64,000 nucleotides of DNA, taken from the NCBI RefSeq assembly GCF_027244095.1, contig NC_069657.1, positions 7,822,001-7,886,000 on the forward strand. Direction: 5' to 3'. Both the position numbers and the translations under genes were made by a program. Origin of the DNA: Hemicordylus capensis (taxonomy: Eukaryota > Chordata > Lepidosauria > Squamata > Cordylidae). Each line of letters begins with the position of its first letter. Positions within the stretch are counted from its first letter, which is position 1. Under the pieces are notes generated by a model. It saw nothing but the letters and a program-made list of their open reading frames with translations, did no database searches and was not told where the DNA came from. Below, one piece after another: positions 32,701-44,700 of the stretch.

Positions 32701-35700
32701 TTGCTATGTCAATGGACCTTTGCAATTATTAAATACAGCTAGCTTATAATTTTTAAAAACTTTTTTTAAAAAAATGGTAACCTTCCTGTAAATGAATAAA
32801 AGGAAAATAACACAATCAGGAAAGACTTCACAAAACAGAAACCAGTTTCCTCTCTTAAAAGGGTTTCATTCTGGATACCTTCAGTGAAATAAGAGGTGAT
32901 GCAACTTGAGCCTTGCAGAAGATACACTAATGATTAGTATATTAAAATGTAGAGACTCATAATAGCTTCTCTAGGTTATGGGTGCATTGGCCAGTTTTGC
33001 ACAGCTGACTTTGAAAAACAAGCAGCAACAGAACCTAGAATCTGCATGCTCCCCTGATTGGAGTATTCTATTGATAAAGCTAGAAATGTTACAAAAGAAC
33101 ATTTCAGAGTCTCTGAGCAGTTAATGCATTAAGCTAATCTGGGCCCATTGACTCCAGGTTTGCACTCTTTTTTGGAACCTAAGAAGTATCTTGCTGGATC
33201 AGGCCGAGGTCTGCTTATCCTGGTGTTCTTGCAACTACCCCACCTAAGCAGATACTGGGCAGTGGACTGGAGTCTCCCTTCTTTCCATCCTTACTCTAGC
33301 TTATGTCAAGCAACTGTGCATTAAATGTTCTCAGTGTCCAGTGCTGTTTCATCGACTTGTTACGCCGCCACAGGTTAGAATGCCTTGTTCACATTCACAA
33401 GTTACTCGCTACTCTCTTCCAGGTTTTCTGAAAAGAAGGAGAGATTAAAGACCCTTAAAAGCAAACAGAATGAATTCCAGTCCCAGTAAGTCCCAGTTTC
33501 GTTTCTTGTACCTTTTAAAATTGGTTTAAATACAGGCCGAGAAATCATCTTTCTAACATCTGATGTTTCTAAAAGCCTGCTTCTAGTTGCCAGCTAAATT
33601 TCTTCTTTTCCCTCACCACTTCTTGCAGGTTGTTAAAAGCTATGGAAGGGAAATGGAAAACTGATCAGCTGGTGAGTGCTTCTGAAGTCTTCCAAGGGCC
33701 AGGTCACATTTAATTGGATCCGTTTCCTTGCCGTGTGATCCCACACGGCAACCTTTGGGTGGGCAGTAATCCCCTAATTGGCTCTGCCCTTGTGGTTCTT
33801 GTAGTTGCATGCTCCAAGAGTAGCCTGGGGTTTCACCATAGGGAGTTGGCTCTCCCATCACGGTAGATGAGTCCCGTTTGGACCAAGGCACACAGATGCA
33901 TAGTGCATGTAGCTTAACTCTAAATTTTACCTGTGGGGATTTTGTTGTCCACTGCATGAAGGCAGTTGTTTTGTTTTTGCTGGTAGTCATTCTGCTAACG
34001 TTGTTTTGATTGGTTTTGTCTCTGTTGTTCGCCATGCTGTGTTTTCCTTGGACAAGTTAAGCACAGCACCAGTATTAAATGAAATGACAATGAAATGAAC
34101 CACCAATTTAAATGAATCCTGTTTGGAAGAGTTGGTGTGGTGTAGTGGTTATATTGTTGGACTAGGACTGCAGAGACCGGAGTTCAAATCCCTGCTCAGC
34201 CATGAAACTTACTGGGTGACTCTGGGCCAGTCACTTCTCTCTCAGCCTAGCCTACCTCACAAGGTGGTTGTGAGGATAAACAAATCTGTATATACACAGC
34301 TCTGGGCTTCTTGGAGGAAGAGTGAGATATAAAGGTAGAAATAAGGAAGTTCTGGTAAGAACTAATCTGACTACTTTCCTTTCACTATAATCTTAATTGA
34401 TAATTACTATCTTCACACTTTAGCCCACTTGTGCCTCAGACATTCACGTTTGCCATCTTGAATTGGGATGGATCACAGGCTATGCCGTTGAGGTGTCCCT
34501 ACAACTGTACCAAATTTGGTTCAAATCGGTCCAGGCATTGCAAAGGTGATAGAGGGGCAGACACAGACACGGACACACACACAGAGCTGGGTGATCTCAT
34601 AAGCTTACTTTCCTTAAAGAAAGTCGGCTAATAAAACTCCTAGAATGTTCCAAAACTTAACACTGTTCGGATTCTAATAATGAGGTTCATCATTAAACCT
34701 ATGTTTCACTAGACTGAAGGTATCGGGCTCCTGTTGTCTTAGACAGCATATTTTTTCAGTGCTCAAAGTGCTATGCCTACGTTACCTCAGTAATCTATAC
34801 AACACACCTGTCAGGTAGGTCAGTATTATCATCCCCATGTGGCTGATGGGATAGGGTAGGGCTGAGGCCTAAGCGACTGTGGTGTACCTGAGACTAGAAT
34901 GAGTGTTTGACTGAGGTGAGATTTGAACTAGTTTCTTTTGTTTTATATTTTTGTATTATTGAAATGTTGCTGGGATTTTAGGTATACAATAATAAAAATA
35001 GTCTCCATGCCGCTGGCCCTCTCCCTGCATCCCATAATCCTTATCCTTGACTCCAAAGCCTGTTTTGGACATTTACACAAAAAACAAAAAAACCCCTTTG
35101 CAAATTGGGAAAAAATATTGGTGATGTCCAGAGTCCCTTGCAGACAGGTCTATCAATGGCTGCTAGTCTGGAGGCCTATAGGCTGCCTCCACACTCAGAG
35201 GTGGGATGCCACTGAATACTGGGAGCAGCAGCAGGAGGGAGGGCATGTCTTATTCTCCTGGTTTGTGGGCTTCCCAGGGGCATTGGAACATAGGAAGCTG
35301 CCATATACTGAGGCAGACCCTTGGTCCATCTCTCTCAGTACTGTCTTCACAGACTGGCAGTGGCTTCTCCAAGGTTGCAGGCAGGAATCTCTCTCAGCCC
35401 TATCTTGGAGATGCTGCCAGGGAGGGAACTTGGAACCTTCTGCTTTTCCCAGAGCGGCTCCATCCCCGATGGGGAATATCTGACAGTGCTCATACTTCTA
35501 GTCTCCCATTCAAATGCAACCAGGGTGGACCCTGCTTAGCTAAGGGGACAAGTCCTGCTTGCTACCACCAGACTCATCTTGTGGGCCACTGTGAGAAACA
35601 GGATGCTGGACTAGGCAGGCCTTGGGCCTCACCCAGGAGGGCTGTTCTTGCATTCTGTTCTGAGTTCAGTGCCATAGAGCAATATCACATGCCCAGTGGC

Positions 35701-38700
35701 TGAACAGTTCCATGCTGCCTACTGCCACTGCAGATGTAATCCTATATTTCAGAAGGCTCTGAAAAGGAAGACCAGGTGCCCTTTCATTGATCAGCAGATG
35801 CCTCGCATCTGTTAGAAGTGATTCCCGTTGCTAAACTTAGCACATCCTCATCACATGGTTAAAGTTTTTGATTTCCAGCGTCCAAGGCTGAGCAGTCAGT
35901 GCTCTGTGCTTTCTGTGTTTGAGGCAGTGCCTAGATGGCTGGCAAGTAATCAAGGTCTGTGATGGACAACTTGGCAGAGGGTCGGATTGATCTGTTGTAT
36001 CACTTCCTCCCAGAAAGAGGACACTTGTGGCACATCCAAAATGCAGTGCATTCTCTTTGGAATGCTGCACAGCACTAGCTCGGGGATCAGTCTAGGGCAG
36101 AAGAGGTTTTCACATTTGGGTCCCCAGATGGTGTTGGACTACAATTCCCATCTTTTGAAAAGGGGATGGGAGTTTTAGTCCAGTAACAGCCCTGCTGGCT
36201 CAGGCCCAAGGCCTATCCAGACCAGCATCCTGTTTCACACAGTGGCCCAACAGCTGCTTCTGAGAAGCCCACAGGCAGGAGGTGAGGGCAGGCCCCCTCT
36301 TCTGCTGTTGCTCCCCTGCAACTGGTGCTTGGAGGCATCCTTCCTCTGAGCCTGGAGGGCAGCCTAGAACCATCCAGACTAGTAGCCATTGATAGACTTG
36401 TCCCCCATGATCTTGTCTAGGCCCTTTTTAAAGCCATCCACGCTGGTGGCCATCACCACATCCTGTGGCAGAGAATTCCATGGCTTGATTATGCACTGTG
36501 TGGAAAAGTGTGTGGGGAAGACACAGTTGGGACAATCCATGTGCCTGTTACTTTGAGCCCTGGAGCAGAACTGCTCTTGCATTCTGGGGATAATAAGGCC
36601 ATGGGGTTGGGACCATTTCTGCAAGTTGCTCTCTTTCTTCCAGAGGTGGAAAATAATGTCTTGCAAGATGAGGATTGAGCAGCTGAAGCAAACCATTTGC
36701 AAAGAAAATGAAGAAATGGCAGGAAGTAAGTAGTGCTCATGTGGTAAGAGACCTGGCAGATCCTAGCTCTGCCATTCAAAAAGCTCACCAGCGTTTCCTT
36801 TGTATGAAAAGACAAAGCACCTGCAAGTCTGCATGTGCTAATCTTGCCCTGCAGTGCTCAGCCACAGAGGAGCGTGAGGCACCTTGGGGGGGACGGGACT
36901 TCCCCTTTGCCTAAGAGGGACAGTCTGGCGGGCACACTGGATGGTCGAGATCAGGGATTCTCAGCACTGGGTCCCCAGATGTGATTGGACTTCAACTCCC
37001 ATAATCCCCAGCCCCAGTGACCTTTGGTTGGGGATTATGGGAGTTGAAGTCCAATAACATCTGGGGACCCAACGCTGAGAACCCCTGGTCTAGATGCCTC
37101 TGTGATGCCCAAAAGTTCTGTGGGGGGTGCCAAGGGGCCAAAAGGCCATTATGGCTGGGCATGGTGGGAGTTGTAGTCCAACATCATCTGCGGATCCAAG
37201 GTGGAGAACTCCTGCTGTCACCCAAAGAGAGTTATTTGAAGTCCCCACCCCCCACGCCCAGCCTCCATTCCCGGGTCCACAGTATGAAAGAATGTCGTTG
37301 GTGTGAGAGGTGAATGGACTCCATTGCTATGAGCTTTGTAGCTCAAGAACCCACCTCCTCCCCTATGGAGTTGCCCAAGACCTAAGGCCAAGCCAAAGGG
37401 GAGGAGAGCAGGTCTTGTGGCAGTGATCATGAATTGTCTCCCTTGCTAAGCAGGGCCCACCTTGGTTTGTGTTTGGATGTGAGCACTTGTAAGATATGAA
37501 TATGACGGGTATTTATATACCGCTTTTCAACTAAAGTCCCCAAAGTGGTTTACATACGTACATACGGTGACTCCCTGTCTCCAAAGGGCTCACAATCTGA
37601 AAAATAAACTTAAGATAGATACCACCAACAGTCACTGGAGGGATGCTGTGCTGGGGGATGGATAGGGCCAGTTGCTCTCCCCCTGCTCAATAAAGGGAAT
37701 CACCACTTTAAAACAGTGCCTCTTGGGATATTCCCCTTAGGGCACGATGGAGCCATAGCTCAGTGGAAGAGTGTCTCCATGCTTGCATGCAGAAGGTCCC
37801 AGCTCCAGTCCCTGGCAGCATCTCCAGGTAGGGCTGGGAGAGACTCCTGCCTGGAACCTTGGAGAGCTGCTGCCAGTCAGAGTAGACAGCGCTGAGCTAG
37901 ATGGACCAGCGGTCTGACTTGGTAAAAGGCAGCTTCCTGTGTTCCTACTTTTGGGGTCCTGCTGTGTGTCCCACTGCAGTTAGAGATTCAGCAGGCCAGC
38001 AGAAGAGACAGGGCCAGTTCTGCAGTGGCCCCTCTATTGTGGAAGGCCCTCCCTTGGAACGCTCTTTCCCTTGTTGCACTTAAGAACCATTCATTACAGC
38101 AGGCTTTTGAGGAAGCATAGTTGCTGTGGTTGGGTTTTTAACTTCTATGTTAGTGTTGCTAACGAACCTGCTGTCATTCAAGTTTAAGGCCTGCTTTATT
38201 TTACTGATGTTATATGATGGGTTTTAAAAATCGATTGATAGATTGCCCTGATAGTGAAGTGTAGAAAACTGGAATATGAATATGTCAGAATAAACCGTAT
38301 GGGAGACTCTTGAATATTGTGGGGGTCACATTCTAGGAAAGTACTGTGAGAGTTAAAACCATCGTATTGGGATCTCTGTGTGAGCTGCTTCTGGGGGTTT
38401 ACAGTTTAAATAGCTGTCCCAGCACAGCTTCTCAGCTGGCATTTGGGGATGGATATTTAAACTTTAAACTTCTCAGCTGGTGTGCCGAGTGCGCCGGGTA
38501 GACCAATTCAGTTAGGAGTTTCCTAAATGGAAAATCCTGTGGATATCTGAAACCATCTCCATGATAACAACAACAACAACAAATATTTATATACCGCTTT
38601 CCCACAGTGGAAATACAGAGAGAAACAACAAACAAATAAGATGGAATCCTGTCCCTAAAGGGCTCACAATCTAAAAAGAAACATAAGATAGACACCAGCA

Positions 38701-41700
38701 ACAGTGCCTGGAGGTGCTGTGCTGGGGGTGGAGAGGGCCAGTTACTCTCCCCCTGCTCAGTAAAAGAGAATCGCTATGTTAAAAAGGTGCCTTTTTGCCC
38801 AGTTAGCAGAGGAGTAGGGGGATAACTGAATTGATCTACAAGGAGGTTGCCCGTGTATGGGCGAAACTGTGGGACCCTGTTAACTTACATTTATATACAC
38901 ATTTAAATGAATTTCTGGTAGCTAGGGTCTGAAGCTTCAACCCTTTGCATCTTTTTTCCTCCTCGTGCAAAAGTAGACTCCATTATGCAAAATAAGTGCA
39001 AGTTTGCATCCTTAATCTCCATGATGTGTTCTGTGTCAAGAACTTGAAATTTTGGAACAGGATTCAGATCTCTCTCAGTTGGATCAAGGCTTCCGAAAGT
39101 GCCTAGGAGTGGTGTTGGGGTTACATACCCTCTGTAAGCAGAACTCTTTCCCCGGCAAGAGTGTGGGTTGTTTTCCTTTAAGAGCCCAACTGGGGCAGCA
39201 AGCAGCTTCTCTGATGTGGGGGTGGGAACTCGAAGCAAGAGGCTTAGGGTAAGGAGCAGGTGGCCAGGGGTTCTGCAGCTAGCAAGACAAGGCTGTGCGT
39301 GTTCAGAGCAAGGAAACACAGCATTCTGGGAGTGGGGTGGTGGTGGTGGGTCCCCTTGCTGGTTGACCTGTTGGGATCTGAGGGGTGGCTCTGAATCCAC
39401 AGGATTTCTCTGTCAGGGAGAGAGAGAAGGGCATCCAAAGTGCCTCGAGGCTCAAGCTGCTGTAGGTCCTGCAAACCCGGAGGGAATCTCCTCCCGGTGG
39501 CCTTTAAAGCTTTGGCTAATTAACTTTAAGTCCTGCCTTTGGAGCGAGTGGGAGGAGAAAGCCCCCTCCGGATGTCCTCCCTCATGGTGAGTACCAATGA
39601 TCTGTTTAGTTGGGTTGGGAGAATTCTACCATGTCTGTCCCTGCTCCCTGGCAATAACGACATTCTGCGTGTGTTGATAAAGGGGAAGAAATTGTGGAAT
39701 GCAGGCCATCCTTGCTTTGATTACCCTGCCCAGGGGACCCAAATGCTGCTCTATTCCAAGAGCAGCCTGGATAGAAACCACCCGCTGGTGATCTCTGATC
39801 TGAAGAGTAACTGCTTTGAAGAAGCTGCAACGCTCAACACCATTTTGACCCGTAAGGACAGGGCAGCTCATTTTTCAAAGTTTACCGTTTGCTGTTCCAG
39901 ACTCCGAGTGGCTTCTTAGAATTAAGGATGAGAACCAGAAGCTCTACCGCAGGGCTCAGCGCCATCAGGAGAAGAAGGAGAAGATCCAGAGGCACAACCG
40001 CAAGCTTAGCGACCTGGTGGAGAAGAGGAGCTACGACTTGAGAAGCCAGCATGAGCATCTGGCCAACCTCCGGCGGTCACACATCTTGGAACTAACCTCG
40101 GTTATCTTCCCTATTGAGGAGGTGAAGACTGGTATGAGGTAGGCAAGGGCCAGAAATGTGGTTGATGCCGTGAATCGCATAAGCCAGAGATTCTCAAGGT
40201 GTGGGTCCCGTTCCCTCCCCCCCCGGATGAGGGTGGACTACAACTTCCATCATTCCCTGCCACAATGGCCTTCACCAGTGATGGGAGTTGTAGTCCAACC
40301 ACATCTGGGGACCCACGTTTTGAGGACCTCTGGCATTAGCAAAAAGTGGTGAGCTGCTTAGGATCAAGGATGAGGTAGGGGTGTGTGAGTGTGTTCTTTG
40401 TGGGTTTGAGGGCAGGAAAATGGATGGTCTTCAACTCCTTATTTATTTGCAAAGAACCTGATGCTTTCCGGGTGCTGCAGATTAAGAAAATGATGCAGGC
40501 TCTGCCCAGAGTTTTATAATCAAATAGTTACACGATGAGAGGATAAAGGAGTGGAGATCAAAGAAGGAAAACCAGTAAGTTGAGCAACTAATACTTTCAA
40601 GTGACAGAATGTAGCCCACTTCAGATATTACGCTGTATGAGTGTACAGATAGCTGTACACTTGTACATGTGTTTGTGTGAATGACTGTACCTAGGTTCAT
40701 TTTAAAAGTGAACCTGGATACAGGCCCTTCCGATGCATGGTACAGATAGGAAATGTACTGCTGTACGTGCGTTCAGCATAACATGTAAATGACTGTACCT
40801 GGGCACACTCATTGTATGAGTATTGAACATAACTTGTGAAGAGCCTTATTTGTAGATGGAAAGAGGTGTTATGTTGAATGGGGCTATTCTGCCCCCTTTT
40901 TCTACCCAATTTACAGCCCAAGCCTAAGCACGTTGACTTAGAAGTAACTCTGTTAGTGTGCTTACAAATTGCATGCTTAGCCCCTTTCAAGGCAGGGGTT
41001 CTCAAACTTGGGAATGACCTTGGACAACAACTCCCTTCATCCCCAGCCACAGTGGCCAAAGGATGATGGAAGTTGTGGTCCAGCGGCATCTGGGGAGCCC
41101 AGTTTGAGAACCCCTATGTGATGACATCCTTGCCATCACAGAGTGTAAAGCTCTCGCCTCTTTGCTTTGCACCTCCCCTGAGTTTGTGTTGGGCCAAACG
41201 TTGCAGCCAAAACCTTGGATGCCCTGCAGAGCAGAGAGCCCCTTGCAGTGGCTTCCTGGGCCCTATCGCCAGGAGTGCCTGTGGCTCGGGGAAATCCAAC
41301 TCAAGCGAAGAACTACTACTACTACTACCACCACCACCACCACCACTACAGATATTTATATACCGCTTTTCAGCAAATGTTCTCAAAGCAATTTGCATAG
41401 GAAAATCAATAATAAATACATTACTAAAATAAGATGGTTCCCAGTCCGCAGAGGGCTATCTATCTAGGAGGAGTCAGTCTGCCTTGTAGAACTTGGAGAC
41501 CTGACATGCAGCCTTCCCTTCCTCCTGGAGTAGGCCACAAGGACCTGATAGTTCAAGCTAGTTAGCTTCCTTATTATATGTGGGTGAATGTGTGGTGATG
41601 TGGCTTCTCTCTCTCCTGCTCCTTTTCAAATCTTGGCCTTTATCTGTTTGGTAAAATAAACCACCTTTTGGTTTTATAACTGCTGGTCTGGGTTTAGTGT

Positions 41701-44700
41701 GTCTCAATCCCCAAACTCCCCACGGCCAAGATGCCTAGGGCATACCGTTGTAAGTAGGGGCTAGCTATCCTGTCCCTGTGAGGAGGGCCGTTATACCCTA
41801 TGAGGAGGTTTTTCTGTGAAAGCTGTTTCCAAGAAAAATAAAAATGGCACCCATCTGTTTGAATTGAAGCACATGGTTAACCCTTCCATGGAATTGAGAA
41901 AGTGCTTAACATTAACCAGATATGCTTCTTTTGTCCTCCCCCTCTGAAGATTGGATTTTCCTTTAATAGTGGAGGTTCTCCAGGAGTAGGTTCCTCTTCC
42001 CACTTGCTTCAGAGGCTAGGCTATGCCAGTGGCTTTGCCTGGACCTCTTCAGCCTCCTGCAGTTCTTGCCCTGTCTGCTTGAAGGCAACACAGAGGTCTT
42101 TCACAGAGCTCTGGTCCTGTGGGCTCTTCGTTGTTGTTGGATCCAGCTGCTAACCCAACGTGTGTTTACTTGACAGCTTATCTGACTCTCTTTCATGGCT
42201 CTTGTATGCAGCAGAAAACCAGCTCTATGCCAAGTAATAATGAATTGTTAATAATTGTTGTGTGATGCCTTGCATTCCGTGCCCTCGGGGCAGACTCCAG
42301 CTAACGCTAAGCACCACTGTTCCTTTGATTTCATGTCTTCAATTCTCTCCCATTGAGGTTAGTGGGATTAGAAAGTGCTGGAGTTTGACTGGATTGTGCC
42401 CCATGTCAAACACACACACCTGTGAGATTGCTGATATTCCCATTTATAGGAGCGGGGAATAATGCTGAAAGAAAGCAGCTTTACTCTTGAGAACGAGGGA
42501 GCTGGTGGATGCACAGAACCTGAGCCACAGTGTGGTGGTGGTTTATTTTTATTTTATTTTATTTTACTATTTATTTATTCATTCATTCATTCATTCATTT
42601 GATTTCTATACTGCCCATCCAAATATGGCTCAGGGCGGTTTACACAGAGAAATAATAAATAAATAAAGTGGCTCCCTGTCCCCAGAGGGCTCACAATCTA
42701 AAAAGAAACACAAGATAGACACCAACAATAGTCACTGGAGGGATGCTGTGCTGGGGGTGGAGAGGGCCAGTTACTCTCCCCCTGCTCAATAAAAGAGAAT
42801 CGCCATGTTAAAAGGTGCCTCTTTGCCAAGTTAGCTGGTTTATGTGGTGATGGACCATGAATATACTGACTCTCACATCCAGCCTCATCTCCGCTAAGTC
42901 ACTCGGGCTTTTGGATCTGACCCCGCTTGGCTCTACAGATTCTTGGGTCTCCTCACAAGCAGAGACCTACTGACAAGGTTTAGCAGACTCCTGGTTAGCA
43001 GTGGGCATCCAGGTGGTGGCTGCGGCGGCTGCTGCTAATAATAATAATAAATAATAAGAATTTAGTAATAAACTTTACCTAAGTCTTGGAAGAGTTGGAA
43101 CCAAGAAGCTGGCTGGTGGTGGGTTGTAAGGCATGAGGATGCAGCGGAGCGATTCAGAAAGGGAGGCAGGGAAAGGAGCCAGAGGAGGGAGGATGGGTTT
43201 GCAAAGACCCCTGGAGAAAACGAGGGAAGCACTTAAGCCATGCCAGGGTCTGTCCCCCAGGGAATATCCAAGGCTGGTGTGGCAGCATTTACAGCCAGGC
43301 CAGGATGGAGCAGTGGACTGGCTGGGTGTGTGGAAGTGAAGCCGTGTTGGGACCTGGGGGGATAGAACTGACTGCCCTCCCTCCTCCATTCTGTAGCCTG
43401 GAGTACAGCTTGCTTCCTTCCGCAGGGCGCCCCCGACCCGACCTCGGCCTGCTTGCTCTTGCCTACACCTGCCTTCCGGAGCTTTTCACATCAGCCAGGA
43501 CAGCATCCTGGCTCCTTTGCTCACAGCCTCTTCTCTTTCCCCCAGAGACCCTGCAGACGTTTTCTCCGAGAGCGACAACGCCATGACTTCTAGCACTGTG
43601 AGCAAGCTTGCCGAAGCCCGAAGGACCACCTACCTTTCTGGGCGATGGGTGTGTGACGATCACAACGGAGACACCAGCATCGGCATCGTCGGACCTTGGA
43701 TAACCCTTCCCAACAATGGAGACTATTCGGCATATTACAACTGGGTGGAAGAGAAGAAGACCACGCAAGGGCCAGGTAAAAGGCCAGGCGGGATTTCTGC
43801 TGCCTGGAGCCCGTTCTTAGCTCACACTTGGGAGTCTGCCTCTCTCTCTGAGGAGAAGTCATAGCTCAATGGACAGAAGTGCTGTTTTGCATCCAGAAAG
43901 CTCCAACTTCCTAAGAACCACGGCTTTCCGTCATTCTCTTTAAACTAAGGGCCTTTAAACTTTGGCCATTGTGGATGCTGATTATGGGAGTTGAAGTCCC
44001 ACAACTTCTGGGACCCAAGTTTGAGAACCCCTGGTTTAAACAATTAAGTTACTAGCCCTTATGGTTGCAAAGCTATGCTTTGAAGTGTTTGCGCAGAGAT
44101 CTCAAAAGCTGGAAAGTCAGCTGAATAAGATTTCTGATGCTTGTGGAGAGGGCTTCCATTCCCTCTGGTTTCATTCTGACTAGCAAGACCAGAATGGATT
44201 CTGGTTGTACACTTACCTGTATCATTTCAAAATGTATCTTTTTGTATTGTATCTTTATCAGTTATCAAAAAACATACCTTTTTGTAAAATGTGTATTTAT
44301 CATTTCAAAACATTGGGAATATAGCTTGTGCCTCTCAAGAATACTGACTTGCTTCTTGAAGTTGCTGGACCGAGGGCTGTTACAACTGCTGTGCAGAACA
44401 GGAATGAAAATAAGTAACCATTGTATTTATTTTTCAATAAGGCCGTTCACATAATTGAAAATTCAAAAATGGATGTCCTACCCAGGCTTGGGAGCTGTGT
44501 GTGCTCCCAATTTTCCGTTGTGTGTGAGCAAACCACTTGGTAGGAGAAGGGAGAAGGCATTGTGTGGGAGACACGTTGGATGGCGCCATCCTGCCCAGTT
44601 TTCATATCCAGCTTTTGCCCCAGGGAGGAGGCAAAGCTGTCCTGCCCAGCTCCTGCCTCCTACACAGTCACTCCCCGCTCCTGCTACCTCATTGTTTGTC

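Noticed and set aside
39168-39919. Extra exon or small gene before ATG14 exon 5
   Set aside because: ORFs occur on both strands without homology or phase fit, and exon 4 joins exon 5 in frame without it.
40128-40140. Donor ACTG|gtatga for ATG14 exon 5
   Set aside because: It breaks the phase with exon 6; AG|gtaggc gives TGMRDPADV, which matches the human TGVRDPADV.
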